A DNA stretch of 64,000 nucleotides from Candidatus Latescibacterota bacterium (lineage in GTDB: Bacteria; Latescibacterota; UBA2968), in contig JAJEHL010000008.1 of assembly GCA_022823725.1 (NCBI GenBank), positions 41,663 to 105,662 on the forward strand. The letters run 5' to 3'. A program made the translations under genes and the position numbers. Of this stretch, positions 38,478-48,842 are shown in pieces (position 1 is the first letter of the stretch; every line of letters starts with the position of its first letter). The notes beneath the pieces were generated by a model that saw only the letters and a list, made by a program, of their open reading frames with translations, was not told where the DNA came from and ran no database searches.

Positions 38478-39677
38478 GTGAACGATGGAAAGGACAAGGG
38501 CGCGGCGTTTTTTCCGTACGTCATGCCAAGAGAAAGACCAGATATGCCTTTGAGCCGTGCTATGGACCGGCTCTTTGCGAACTACAGTGCGCCTTCTACC
38601 TGGTGGAATGAGCTGTATTCCCAGTTTCGATATACGGAGCTTGAAGGGCTGGATTACCGGGGAGGAGATGGCAGGCTTACGAGGCGTGATCCGAGCAAGG
38701 TGATCAAAGCCGATGGCAAGTATTACGTATGGTACACGCGGCGCAGTACGGATGCGCCTCCACAAGGTCCGGGAAGAGGCGCGGAATCGATTCCTTCGAC
38801 TGACTGGGATCTGTCAGAAATCTGGTATGCTACGAGTGAAGATGGTTTTGTATGGGAAGAACAAGGCGTTGCGGTGCCACGACCTGCCAAACCGCACCCC
38901 GGATGGCGGTCTGTTTCCACCCCCGACATTCTCGTTTGGAAGGACAGATACTATCTCTACTATCAGAGTTTTCTGGAGATGTCGGGTACGCGCGGTGATG
39001 ATTGCCCGGTGTCGGTCTCCTGTGCAGATTCGCCGAATGGGCCCTGGACACCGACACACGAGGTCGTGATTCCGAATGGTCCAGAAGGGTCCTGGGACCA
39101 GTTTTCTATTCACGACCCCTATCCACTGGTGTACAAAGGTCGAATCTACATGTACTATAAATCGGATATGAACGCAGCGCGGAAGCAAAACATCCGATTA
39201 CAGGGATTGGCCATTGCCGACGATCCGCTGGGGCCTTTTGAAAAATGCCCGCTCAATCCCGTGTTGAATTCAGGACATGAAACGGGTCTGTTTCCCTTCA
39301 AGGAAGGGATTGCTGCGCTTGCGATTCGACATGGGAATGAGCACAATACGATTCAGTTCGCCCCAGATGGAATCAATTTCGAGATCGCATCTACCGTCAG
39401 TCTGATGCCCATCGCCCCGGGACCCTATGTGCCGGATGCGTTTACCAATACCGATAACGGACGTGGGATTACGTGGGGGCTTTGTCACTTTACAGGCGTT
39501 GGAAAGCACAGTATTCTGGCTCGATTCGACTGCGACTTGAGTCAGGACGAGGATGCTCCAAATATGCGACAGACGGAGCACTGGTGGCCACCGGAATACT
39601 ATTACAAAAGTGGATTGGGTGAGGCGATGCGTCGAGAGAGGGAGGACATGGCCAGGGAAGATCTGAAAAAGACCTGA
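38478..39677 (+). CDS. Glycosyl-hydrolase-like protein (five-bladed beta-propeller, GH43-type)
   Basis: RRDPSKVIKADGKYYVWYTRRST...TPDILVWKDRYYLYYQSF...IHDPYPLVYKGRIYMYYKSDMN; GTG 38478 behind GGAG (ORF from 38457). Confidence 0.65.
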   Translation: MNDGKDKGAAFFPYVMPRERPDMPLSRAMDRLFANYSAPSTWWNELYSQFRYTELEGLDYRGGDGRLTRRDPSKVIKADGKYYVWYTRRSTDAPPQGPGRGAESIPSTDWDLSEIWYATSEDGFVWEEQGVAVPRPAKPHPGWRSVSTPDILVWKDRYYLYYQSFLEMSGTRGDDCPVSVSCADSPNGPWTPTHEVVIPNGPEGSWDQFSIHDPYPLVYKGRIYMYYKSDMNAARKQNIRLQGLAIADDPLGPFEKCPLNPVLNSGHETGLFPFKEGIAALAIRHGNEHNTIQFAPDGINFEIASTVSLMPIAPGPYVPDAFTNTDNGRGITWGLCHFTGVGKHSILARFDCDLSQDEDAPNMRQTEHWWPPEYYYKSGLGEAMRREREDMAREDLKKT

Positions 39678-39686
39678 TTATATTCA

Positions 39687-41156
39687 TTGAAAGGTACAAC
39701 TGTTTTGAAAGAAGGCAAATCATCGCGCCTGCACACCGAATCACATTCCCGCCCCAATGTGTTGTTCATTATGACCGATCAGCATCGCAAGGCTGCGCTT
39801 GGTTGTTACGGTGATCCGGTTATTCAAACGCCGAATATCGACCGCCTGGCGGAGGAAGGCGTGTTGTGTGAGCAGTGCTGGACCCAGCACCCGATCTGTA
39901 TGCCAGCCCGAGCATCGATCTTTACGGGCCGGTATCCACAGGCACATGGGGTGCGCCATTGCGGGGTGGATCTGCCGTTGGATGAAATCACTATGGCGCA
40001 GACGTTTATGGAGCAGGGCTATCGGACGGGAGGCGCAGGAAAATTCCATTTTCAGTGTCACTTTGACCGGCCGCCTTTTGTGCATACGATACCTCGTATG
40101 GACACGCGATCTGAGCCTTATTATGGATTTCAGGAGTTCCATATTGGAGATGACGGCCGCCGTGGCGAACAAGCGTATTGGATTGAGGAGAATTATCCAG
40201 AACATGCTGGCAAGCCGGATCATGAAATTCCGTTGGAATTGCACAACAGCACCTGGTCGGCAGACCATACCATCCGATTTATTCAGGACTGCCACCAGAG
40301 CGGCGATCCATTCTTTGCGTTTTGCTCCTTTGTCGATCCCCATCACAGTTACAATCCACCTTCACCTTATAGGGAGATGTACAATGAGGCCGATATGCCC
40401 GCGCCCATCTGTCGAGAAGGTGAATTGGATGACAAACCAGAACCTGTTCGCAAACGAGCACTGGCCCGTAGTGAGCAGAATGAGAACGTGGCTGCCGCTC
40501 GGACCCAGTATTACGGTGAGGTGACATTGATTGATGACTCGGTGGGGCGTATTCTCGAAGTGCTCGATGATCTGGGAATCCGGGAAAATACGATTATCGC
40601 CTTTACCGCAGATCACGGCGATCTGCTCGGTGATCATTTCGACTGGTACAAAGGCTTTGTGCATTATGAACAAAGTGCCAGTGTGCCGATGATTTACAAT
40701 TGGGGTTCTCGTTTGCAGCAAGGTAAGCGGTTGGGGAATATTGTGCAGTCCATAGATATCTTCCCCACACTATCTGACCTGGCCGGTATAATACTCCCGC
40801 CTGGTGTGCAGGGACGATCACAGGTGCCCGCGCTGACTACCGATAGCATTGCTACCGGGTACGACGCGGCCTTTATCGATTCGTATGTCGATGGGATAGA
40901 GAATCCGGACATTGCCCAGACCGGCAACCCGCAAGAACCCAGTGTATGTACACTTCGATCGCTGAAATGGCGCTACAGCTACTACGTTGGGCAGGAATAC
41001 GGCGAATTGTACGACCTCGAATCCGACCCCAACGAATTCGTCAATCTGTGGGATGATGCTGGCATGGAGCAGGTCAAGCGTCAGTTGAAAGACGAACTGA
41101 TGGAACGCATCATTAAAGCGCGCGACCCTCTGCCCGTGCGGACGCATCCGTATTGA
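39687..41156 (+). CDS. Sulfatase (FGly motif CMPAR)
   Basis: PNVLFIMTDQHRKAALGCYGDP...TQHPICMPARASIFTGRYPQ...IIAFTADHGDLLGDH. Confidence 0.92.
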   Translation: MKGTTVLKEGKSSRLHTESHSRPNVLFIMTDQHRKAALGCYGDPVIQTPNIDRLAEEGVLCEQCWTQHPICMPARASIFTGRYPQAHGVRHCGVDLPLDEITMAQTFMEQGYRTGGAGKFHFQCHFDRPPFVHTIPRMDTRSEPYYGFQEFHIGDDGRRGEQAYWIEENYPEHAGKPDHEIPLELHNSTWSADHTIRFIQDCHQSGDPFFAFCSFVDPHHSYNPPSPYREMYNEADMPAPICREGELDDKPEPVRKRALARSEQNENVAAARTQYYGEVTLIDDSVGRILEVLDDLGIRENTIIAFTADHGDLLGDHFDWYKGFVHYEQSASVPMIYNWGSRLQQGKRLGNIVQSIDIFPTLSDLAGIILPPGVQGRSQVPALTTDSIATGYDAAFIDSYVDGIENPDIAQTGNPQEPSVCTLRSLKWRYSYYVGQEYGELYDLESDPNEFVNLWDDAGMEQVKRQLKDELMERIIKARDPLPVRTHPY

Positions 41157-41196
41157 GGGTGTGGAATATTGTTTTACCAATACCGGAATAATTTTT

Positions 41197-43158
41197 ATGA
41201 AAAAACGAAATGGCATCGTCAACAATGCGGAAAGTCCACACGTTGTGCTCAAGAGTATCAACATTGGCGACTGCCAGTGGACGGATGGATTTTGGGCGGA
41301 CAAATATCGGTTATGTGAAGAGGTGATGGTGCCCTATATGGGTACACTGCTCAAAGGCGATATCGGGCATGGCTATAACAATTTTAAAATTGCTGCTGGT
41401 CTCATGGAAGGCGAGCATAAGGGCCACTGGTGGCATGATGGCGATTTCTACAAGTGGATGGAATCCGCCATGTATGTCTATGGGGTCAATAAGGACGAGA
41501 AGATTGTTGAGGAACTGGATGAGATTATCGAAATCATCGGAAAGGCTCAGGAAGACGATGGATATCTATCGACCCACGTTACCATCAATGGGTTTGATCG
41601 GTTTTCCAACCGCCAGTACCACGAACTTTACAACAGTGGCCATTTGCTGACCAGTGCATGTATTCATCATCGCGTAACTGGAAAAACCAATTTTCTGGAT
41701 ATCGCTGTTAAACACGCAGACTATCTGTATGGGGTTTTTCAACCTCGTCCAAAGGAATTGGCGCGTTTTGGTTTTAATCCCTCTCAGATTATGGGGTTGG
41801 TAGAGCTTTATCGAACGACCAGAGACGCGCGTTATCTCGAGTTGGCCGAGATATTTGTCAACATGAGAGGAGACGGTCCCGTACAGGCTCCGACTGTCAA
41901 CCCGAAGTTCGAAGGCGATATGTGTCAGGATCGGGTTCCCATTCGCGAGGAGACAGAGGCCGTTGGTCACGCAGTCCTGGCCCTGTACCTCTATGCCGGC
42001 GTTGCGGATGTGTATGCAGAAACCGGAGAAAAGGCCCTGCTGGACGCTCTTGAGCGGCTTTGGGCAAATGTGGTCGATAAGAAGATGTATGTAACAGGTG
42101 CTGTCGGACAGGCGCATCACGGCGCATCTTCCCGGGTGGATTTTGTCCATGAAGCATTTATCGACGAATATATGATGCCCAATTCGACGGCTTATAATGA
42201 AACCTGTGCGAATGTCGGCAATGCCATGTTCAATTGGCGTATGCTGAGTTTGAAGGGCGAAAGCAAATATGCCGATGTTATGGAGTTGGTTTTGTATAAC
42301 AGTGCGCTTTCAGGCATCAGCAGTGATGGCAAGCATTATTTCTACGCCAACCCGCTTCGTATGAATCACGAAGGACGTGATTATTCAAGGACGCCTACAG
42401 AGACGGCTGTTCGGTTGCCCTATATCAAGTGTTTTTGCTGTCCGCCCAACCTTGTCCGAACCATTGCCAAGTCGTCTGGATGGGCATACAGCCTGGCAGA
42501 GAACGGCATTGCGGTAAATTTGTACGGGGGGAACAAGCTGGATACCCAAATGCTGGACGGATCGAAGATCAGGCTGAAACAGGATTCCCAGTATCCGTGG
42601 GATGGCGCAGTGAAAATTGCGATAGAGGAATGTAAGGATAAGCCCTTTGAAATGTTGCTGCGCATTCCCGAATGGGCGGTAGGCACCAAAATTGCGGTAA
42701 ATGGGAAAGATGCTGGTGTTGATGCCGCACCTGGAACTTTTGCCAGAATTGAACTTGCCTGGAAAGCGGGTGATGTTGTTGCACTGGAAATGCCGATGGA
42801 TATTGCGCTAATTGAAGGCCATCCGCGTATTGAAGAAATCCGCAATCAGGTAGCGATTAAACGCGGCCCTGTGGTGTACTGCATTGAATCGCCTGACCTT
42901 CCGGAACACACGGGCATTCTGAACGTGTATCTGCCGGTCCCTTCCGACTTGAAAGCAGAATACCAGCCAAAATTGCTGGGCGGTCTGACGACGATAAGCG
43001 GCAATGTTGTCTTGCGCGAAAATAAAACAGAAGGCATGTATCGGACGCTGGTCAAACCAGAGTGGGAAATCATTCAAGCCCAATTCGTTCCCTATTATTC
43101 ATGGTGCAATCGGGGGCAAAGTGAAATGACAGTTTGGATACCCATTGTGTGGAAGTAG
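41197..43158 (+). CDS. Glycoside hydrolase family 127 (DUF1680, beta-L-arabinofuranosidase-like)
   Basis: GDCQWTDGFWADKYRLCEEVMVPYM...NNFKIAAGLMEGEHKGHWWHDGDFYKWMESAMYVY...ETCANVGNAMFNWRM...IKCFCCPPNLVRTIA. Confidence 0.9.
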   Translation: MKKRNGIVNNAESPHVVLKSINIGDCQWTDGFWADKYRLCEEVMVPYMGTLLKGDIGHGYNNFKIAAGLMEGEHKGHWWHDGDFYKWMESAMYVYGVNKDEKIVEELDEIIEIIGKAQEDDGYLSTHVTINGFDRFSNRQYHELYNSGHLLTSACIHHRVTGKTNFLDIAVKHADYLYGVFQPRPKELARFGFNPSQIMGLVELYRTTRDARYLELAEIFVNMRGDGPVQAPTVNPKFEGDMCQDRVPIREETEAVGHAVLALYLYAGVADVYAETGEKALLDALERLWANVVDKKMYVTGAVGQAHHGASSRVDFVHEAFIDEYMMPNSTAYNETCANVGNAMFNWRMLSLKGESKYADVMELVLYNSALSGISSDGKHYFYANPLRMNHEGRDYSRTPTETAVRLPYIKCFCCPPNLVRTIAKSSGWAYSLAENGIAVNLYGGNKLDTQMLDGSKIRLKQDSQYPWDGAVKIAIEECKDKPFEMLLRIPEWAVGTKIAVNGKDAGVDAAPGTFARIELAWKAGDVVALEMPMDIALIEGHPRIEEIRNQVAIKRGPVVYCIESPDLPEHTGILNVYLPVPSDLKAEYQPKLLGGLTTISGNVVLRENKTEGMYRTLVKPEWEIIQAQFVPYYSWCNRGQSEMTVWIPIVWK

Positions 43159-43225
43159 AACTGGTGTCCGATTTTGGATTCAAGCTGTTTGGCGAAACCC
43201 GATCAATAAAGAAAGAGGCAGACTC

Positions 43226-44992
43226 GTGAAACCCTCACAACCCAATGTAATTTTGATCATTACCGACGACCAGGGATATGGCGATCTGGGCTGTCATGGC
43301 AATCCCGTTGCCCGGACACCGAACCTGGATAGCTTGCACGGGGAAAGTATTCGGCTGATGGATTTTCACGTCGCTCCCATGTGTACGCCTACTCGCGGCC
43401 AATTGCTGAGCGGACTCGATGCGGCACGCAATGGCGCTGTAAACGTGAGCAGTGGACGCTCGCTTCTTCGACCAGATTTGCCGACCATGGCCGATATTTT
43501 CCGGTCGAACGGTTATCGAACGGGTGTGTTTGGCAAATGGCATCTGGGCGACAACTATCCGTACCGTCCTCAGGACCGCGGTTTTGAGGAAAGTCTCTGG
43601 TTTCCATCCTCTCATATCAGTTCGGTGCCCGACTACTGGGAGAACGATTACTTCGATGATGTATATTGTCACAATGGGACTCGCGTGCGACAGGAAGGGT
43701 ACTGTACCGAGGTCTTTTTTAACGCGGCAAAAGCGTGGATGCAAGCACGGATCGCGGCTTCAGAACCCTTTTTTACTTTCCTGCCGACCAATGCCCCTCA
43801 CGCCCCACTTTTTGTGCCTGCCGAAGATCGCGAGGCCATTGAGGCGGCATTTGCAGAGGATGAACACCAGTTGCCTGAACTTCCCGAAAATTTGCGAGAG
43901 AATATCATTCGCTTTCTCGCTATGATTCGAAATTTGGATACTCAAGTCGGTGCGCTTCGACGCTTTCTGCAAGAACAGGGCGTAGATAGGGATACAATTT
44001 TGATCTTTATGACCGATAATGGCAGTACTTTTGGTTCTGTCTATTACAATGCCGGGATGCGGGGTAAAAAGTGTGAGCTATGGGAAGGTGGGCACCGGGT
44101 ACCGTTTTTCTTGCATTGGCCAAATGGTGATCTGGGCGAACCCCGGGAGATTGAGGGACTGACTCAGGCGCAGGACATCTTGCCGACTTTGATGGAGCTT
44201 TGTGGGCTGGAACCGCCAGCCGAATTGCGTTTGGATGGGATTAGCCTATCTCCGGTTTTGCGGGGGGTGGAGCAGGTGCCGGAAGATCGCATGTTGACGG
44301 TGAATTACAGCCGTATGCCCGGGGAGTTGGACTACCCGACGCCCGACAGCCCTTCGTTCATAAGACGCGAGGGCGCTGCTGTGCTCTGGAAACGGTGGCG
44401 CTTACTTGAAGGAACGGCGCTGTATGACCTGGACAGCGACCCCGAACAGAATCTCGATGTTGCCGATCAGCACCCTGACATTGTTCGACAGATGCAGGAT
44501 CACCTAAATGCCTGGTGGCGGGAAGTGGAACCGGTCGCCAATCAAGTGCAGCGGATTACCATCGGCAGTGAAGCAGAGAATCCGATGACGCTATCGGCCT
44601 GCGAGTGGCGGGATGTCTTTGTGGATCAGCAGCGGCAGGTGAGGACGGCTGCGCGGAAGAACAGTTACTGGCACCTGCTGGTTGAAGCCGCTGGCAAGTA
44701 CACCTTTGAACTGCGGCGCTGGCCGAAGGAGAGCGGTCTCAAGCTGAGAGAGGCTTGCCAGGCGGTTCAATTGACCGACGGTGAATTGGGAGCGGGTATT
44801 GCGCTGCCGATTGCCAGAGCGCGTGTGCTGATCGGTGGACGCTTCTACGCCAGGCCCGTTGAGCCAGATGACCAGGGTATTGTATTTACCGTAGATCTGG
44901 AGCCGGGGCCCACGCTTTTGCACACCTGGTTCGATAACGAGCGCAACCAGCCCATCTGCGGCGCCTACTATGTTTACGTCACACGTCAATGA
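43226..44992 (+). CDS. Sulfatase (FGly motif CTPTR)
   Basis: PNVILIITDDQGYGDLGCHGNP...HVAPMCTPTRGQLLSG...FGKWHLGDNYPYRPQDRGF; GTG 43226 start (ORF from 43145). Confidence 0.92.
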   Translation: MKPSQPNVILIITDDQGYGDLGCHGNPVARTPNLDSLHGESIRLMDFHVAPMCTPTRGQLLSGLDAARNGAVNVSSGRSLLRPDLPTMADIFRSNGYRTGVFGKWHLGDNYPYRPQDRGFEESLWFPSSHISSVPDYWENDYFDDVYCHNGTRVRQEGYCTEVFFNAAKAWMQARIAASEPFFTFLPTNAPHAPLFVPAEDREAIEAAFAEDEHQLPELPENLRENIIRFLAMIRNLDTQVGALRRFLQEQGVDRDTILIFMTDNGSTFGSVYYNAGMRGKKCELWEGGHRVPFFLHWPNGDLGEPREIEGLTQAQDILPTLMELCGLEPPAELRLDGISLSPVLRGVEQVPEDRMLTVNYSRMPGELDYPTPDSPSFIRREGAAVLWKRWRLLEGTALYDLDSDPEQNLDVADQHPDIVRQMQDHLNAWWREVEPVANQVQRITIGSEAENPMTLSACEWRDVFVDQQRQVRTAARKNSYWHLLVEAAGKYTFELRRWPKESGLKLREACQAVQLTDGELGAGIALPIARARVLIGGRFYARPVEPDDQGIVFTVDLEPGPTLLHTWFDNERNQPICGAYYVYVTRQ

Positions 44993-45020
44993 TAAGGCAT
45001 AGATTCAAGGAGATCAGCCC

Positions 45021-45875
45021 ATGCGACCCGTCCATTCCCTTAGCGAGAGAGAACTGAAGGAACATCTCGCCAATCTCGACCGCGATGGCTACACCATTAT
45101 ACGGAACCAGATTGCACCTGAGTGCCTCGATCCTTTGCGCGACATCGCCCAGCGTGCCGCCGATGACTATATTGCCGCCTGGCGTGGCGGGATGAAGCTG
45201 TCCGACGTGCATATCGGCGATAAGTACGGGAACCGCAAATTCGACCTGAATCCCAATGCCCGTGCCTGTTTCTTGTGGGGTGATGCGGCAATCGAATTGC
45301 TCGACCACGACACTATTCACGCGATTTGCGAGCATGCCCTGGGTGCCTATCACTTCTCTGACCTTGTCGCCAATACCCAACGCTACAATCCCGGAAAGCA
45401 ATATGAAGGCATCCATCGCGATTTTCGCCCCGGCCTTACCGCGAATGGCAAGCACAGGGGGCTGTGGTTCTTTTTTTTGCTCGACGGGTACACTGTTGAA
45501 AACGGTGCTACTTCGGTGATACCGGGTACTCATCGCTTTAAGGCTGACGAAGACCCCGGGGTGCCGGATTCCAACCCAAATGACTATGGCAACAGGGTTC
45601 AGGTCATCGGCGATCCCGGTGATCTACTGGTGGTCAACGCGGCCTGCTTGCACTGCGCTGGCATGAACCAGACTCGGAAACCACGCCGTACGTTGAATGT
45701 CCGCGTGATGCAACCCGAAGGCAAATTTCACTACAATGCCTGGGAATTGGCCGGACCGGGGTTCCGGGCCAAAGCGAGTGTCCGGGTTGAGCGTTTTATG
45801 CAACCACCGGCTGAATGCGCTGCGGAACTGTGCACTGATTGGGCGGTGATGCCGAGCGAGGATGAGGCGGATTAG
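45021..45875 (+). CDS. Phytanoyl-CoA dioxygenase family protein (canonical HxD)
   Basis: LANLDRDGYTIIRNQIAPECLDPLRD...EGIHRDFRPG...GATSVIPGTHRFK...RRTLNVRVM. Confidence 0.85.
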   Translation: MRPVHSLSERELKEHLANLDRDGYTIIRNQIAPECLDPLRDIAQRAADDYIAAWRGGMKLSDVHIGDKYGNRKFDLNPNARACFLWGDAAIELLDHDTIHAICEHALGAYHFSDLVANTQRYNPGKQYEGIHRDFRPGLTANGKHRGLWFFFLLDGYTVENGATSVIPGTHRFKADEDPGVPDSNPNDYGNRVQVIGDPGDLLVVNAACLHCAGMNQTRKPRRTLNVRVMQPEGKFHYNAWELAGPGFRAKASVRVERFMQPPAECAAELCTDWAVMPSEDEAD

Positions 45876-46720
45876 ACACCGCGCATGGGATCTTTTTTTA
45901 TCTTTCTGCACGCCATTTCAAACAGGTATTCGAACGGGGGGGCAAGGAATTCGGCATTGGGATCGACGCCGCTTGCTTCGAATATTTCTTCACCGCTTTT
46001 ATCGAAGAAGAGCGTGCGCCTTCTGACCAGCCACCCGATGTTGTAAACAACTGCGATCATGTGGCGGTTGTGATCAGATGGATTTGGTACGCCGCGATGC
46101 CAGAGACGCGAATCGCGAATCAAGATGTCGCCTTTTTGCAGGATGGCCTGAATGGGTGGGGAAAAGGAGCGACGGTCCGCTTCTGTTTCGTCTGTTACCG
46201 GGCGCATGTCGAGGTGTGAGCCTGGCCAGATTTGTGTGGATCCGTTTTTGTCAGATGTGTCCTGGGGAAAGATGTTGATGATGAGTTGGGTTGCTGGATG
46301 GGGTTGGGTCTGTTCGCCCCAGAGGTGAACGCCGTCGGCATGGAGGGGTTGGAAGGTGCTGTTTGGCGTGTTTGTGTTGCCGTTGTAAAAGCAGCAGTAA
46401 AATCCTTTACCCAGCATTTCTCGTGAGATCTGAACGGCATAAGGGTTGACGAGGATGTCTGGGGATAGGAATGGGGCAAATGGTGGAGGTCCTTGCTGTA
46501 AATGACCCTGTACGCGACCTGCACCACCCCATTTTTGTGATTCAATTAGCTTTGCGGAATCTTCGTCCATGCGCGTTTTGAGGGCGTCGAGGATCGCGTG
46601 ATTCACCACCTGCTCGATGATGATATAGCCGTCTTTTCGAATTGCCTCTATCGCATTTGCCAATTTGTCTTTTGCCAGTTTGCCGGAGTTTTGCTCTGTT
46701 GATGTGAGCGAGATGTTCAT
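45872..46720 (-). CDS. Phytanoyl-CoA dioxygenase family protein (canonical HxD), convergent with 45021-45875
   Basis: AIRKDGYIIIEQVVNHAILDALKTRMDED...FQPLHADGVHLW...STQIWPGSHLDMR; ATG 46720 (ORF from 46804). Confidence 0.85.
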   Translation of the reverse strand: MNISLTSTEQNSGKLAKDKLANAIEAIRKDGYIIIEQVVNHAILDALKTRMDEDSAKLIESQKWGGAGRVQGHLQQGPPPFAPFLSPDILVNPYAVQISREMLGKGFYCCFYNGNTNTPNSTFQPLHADGVHLWGEQTQPHPATQLIINIFPQDTSDKNGSTQIWPGSHLDMRPVTDETEADRRSFSPPIQAILQKGDILIRDSRLWHRGVPNPSDHNRHMIAVVYNIGWLVRRRTLFFDKSGEEIFEASGVDPNAEFLAPPFEYLFEMACRKIKKDPMRGV

Positions 46721-46879
46721 TTTTTGTCCTTCCCTTTGTTCTGTGTCATAGATTTTTTCCCTGTATGGTATCATCTGGGGCATTGGTATGTCAACCAGAT
46801 TCATAGTGGTGCCAGAAGACAGTTGATATAGAGATGTTGTCGCATTAAATTGGTCTGGGTTTATGTATTGGAGGAATGT

Positions 46880-48142
46880 ATGTCAAGACCAAATGTTGTG
46901 TTGATTATGGCAGATGACATGGGTTTTGAGTGTTTGAGTTGTTATGGGAGTACGACGTATGAGACGCCGGTGTTGGATGATCTGGCGTCGCGGGGGATTC
47001 GCTTTTCCCATTGTTATTCGACACCGTTGTGTACGCCTTCTCGCGTGGAGATTATGACGGGGCAGTACAATTTTCGGAATTACGATAAATTTGCCTATTT
47101 GAATCCCAAAGAAAAGACGTTTGGCAATTTGTTACAGGATGCGGGGTATGCGACATGTGTTGCGGGCAAGTGGCAGTTGAGCAAGGATAATAAGATGCCG
47201 GCGCATTTTGGGTTTGATGAGCATTGTTTGTGGAATATGACGCCGCCGCCAGAAGATGGTGTGCGCGCGGGTAAGAGACGATATGCACATCCGCAAATTG
47301 AATGCAATGGCGAGTGGTTACCCGACGAGTATGTCGAAGATCGGTATGGTCCCGATATTTGTTGTGATTATTTGCTGGATTTTATCGAGCGGCATCGGGA
47401 TGTGCCTTTTTTCGCGTATTATCCTATGATCCTGGTTCACGCGCCTTTTGTTCCTACGCCCGATAGCCCGGAATGGCGGGATAGAGATCGCAGGGATGAG
47501 CAGGATACGCGCTATTTTGCCGATATGGTGGCGTATGCCGATAAGCTGGTGGGCAGGATTGTGGAGAAGCTCGAGGCACTCGATTTGCTCGATAATACGC
47601 TGGTGATGTTTACGAGTGATAATGGTACGCATCGCACGATTACGTCCCAGCTTGAGGGCGGTGTGGAGATTGTGGGTGGTAAGGGTACGATGCCCGATGG
47701 GGGGACGCATGTGCCTTTTATTGCTTTTTGGCAGGGTGTGGCACCAGAGGGCGTAGTGTTGGATGATCTGGTGGATTTTAGCGATTTTTTGCCGACGCTG
47801 ATGGATTTGGCCGATGCGCCCATTCCGGAGGGGGTGCCGTGCGATGGGCGCAGTTTTTTGCCCCAGTTGAGAGGCGAACGAGGCGATCCGAGAGATTGGA
47901 TTTTTTGTCATTACAATCCGCGTTTTGGTTTTGGTCAAGATCACGCGGGTCAGTTTGCGCGGGAGCATCGGTTTAAAATTTATCACGATGGTCGGTTTTA
48001 CGATGTGCCTGCAGATCGACTGGAAGAGTACGATATTGTTTTGGGGCAGGGCGATGTCGATGCCGAAGAGGCGCGTGAACGCTTGCAGAAGGTGCTGGAT
48101 TTGATTCCAGAGTTTATAGATGATTATATTCCAGAAGGTTGA
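46880..48142 (+). CDS. Sulfatase (FGly motif CTPSR)
   Basis: PNVVLIMADDMGFECLSCYGS...YSTPLCTPSRVEIMTGQY...VMFTSDNGTH; GGAGG then ATG 46880. Confidence 0.92.
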   Translation: MSRPNVVLIMADDMGFECLSCYGSTTYETPVLDDLASRGIRFSHCYSTPLCTPSRVEIMTGQYNFRNYDKFAYLNPKEKTFGNLLQDAGYATCVAGKWQLSKDNKMPAHFGFDEHCLWNMTPPPEDGVRAGKRRYAHPQIECNGEWLPDEYVEDRYGPDICCDYLLDFIERHRDVPFFAYYPMILVHAPFVPTPDSPEWRDRDRRDEQDTRYFADMVAYADKLVGRIVEKLEALDLLDNTLVMFTSDNGTHRTITSQLEGGVEIVGGKGTMPDGGTHVPFIAFWQGVAPEGVVLDDLVDFSDFLPTLMDLADAPIPEGVPCDGRSFLPQLRGERGDPRDWIFCHYNPRFGFGQDHAGQFAREHRFKIYHDGRFYDVPADRLEEYDIVLGQGDVDAEEARERLQKVLDLIPEFIDDYIPEG

Positions 48143-48172
48143 AAAAGAAACCATTTAGGGGAGAAATTGGCG

Positions 48173-48475
48173 ATGTTGACGAAAGAAAAAATCATAGATA
48201 TTCTCTCGGAAAACGGCTCGTATCTGGCGTCTGAATACGGGGTTAAGAAAATTGGTTTGTTTGGGTCTTATGCGAAAGGCACGGTCACTGAATCAAGTGA
48301 CATTGACCTTGTCGTGGAATTTGAACATCCGATAGGCTTTCGGTTCATTGAGTTTAGCGAATATCTCGAGGCTATCCTGGGCAAACGAGTAGATGTCCTG
48401 ACAGATGCTGGTATTCAAGGGATTAGGATTCCGCACGTTGCCGAGAATATCAAAGAAAGTATCGTGTATGTCTAA
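48173..48475 (+). CDS. mntA: MNT-domain nucleotidyltransferase antitoxin (MntA-like)
   Basis: GLFGSYAKGTVTESSDIDLVVEF matches GSx10DxD; overlaps hepT start (ATGTCTAA). Confidence 0.88.
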   Translation: MLTKEKIIDILSENGSYLASEYGVKKIGLFGSYAKGTVTESSDIDLVVEFEHPIGFRFIEFSEYLEAILGKRVDVLTDAGIQGIRIPHVAENIKESIVYV

Positions 48476-48842
48476 TCGAACAAAGATGGACTTTCTGAGC
48501 GATATTCGAGAAGCCGCACGGCGGATAAAAGTCTATACTACTGGCATGACGTATGAAACATTTTTGACGGATACGAGGACGCAGGATGCCGTGATACGCA
48601 ATCTGGAAATTATTGGGGAAGCAACTAAAAATTTATCTACAGAACTCCGCACTAAATATCCCAATGTCCCTTGGAAAAGTATGGCTGGCGTCAGGGACAG
48701 GCTTATTCATCATTATTTTGGTGTTAATTTTGATATTGTGTGGAACATTGTTATTGCCGAATTACCCGACGTTGTCTTACAAATTGAGGAAATCATACGC
48801 AATGAATCGGGAGTGTTTCACTTAACCAATGGAGGAATTTTA
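48468..48842 (+). CDS. hepT: HEPN-domain toxin (HepT-like); no stop codon before the downstream sulfatase frame (ORF continues to 50219)
   Basis: RDRLIHHY matches Rx4HxY; DUF86/HEPN pattern DFLSDIREAARRI...VIRNLEIIGEATKNLS...VPWKSMAGVRDRLIHHYFGVNFDIVWNIV. Confidence 0.85.
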
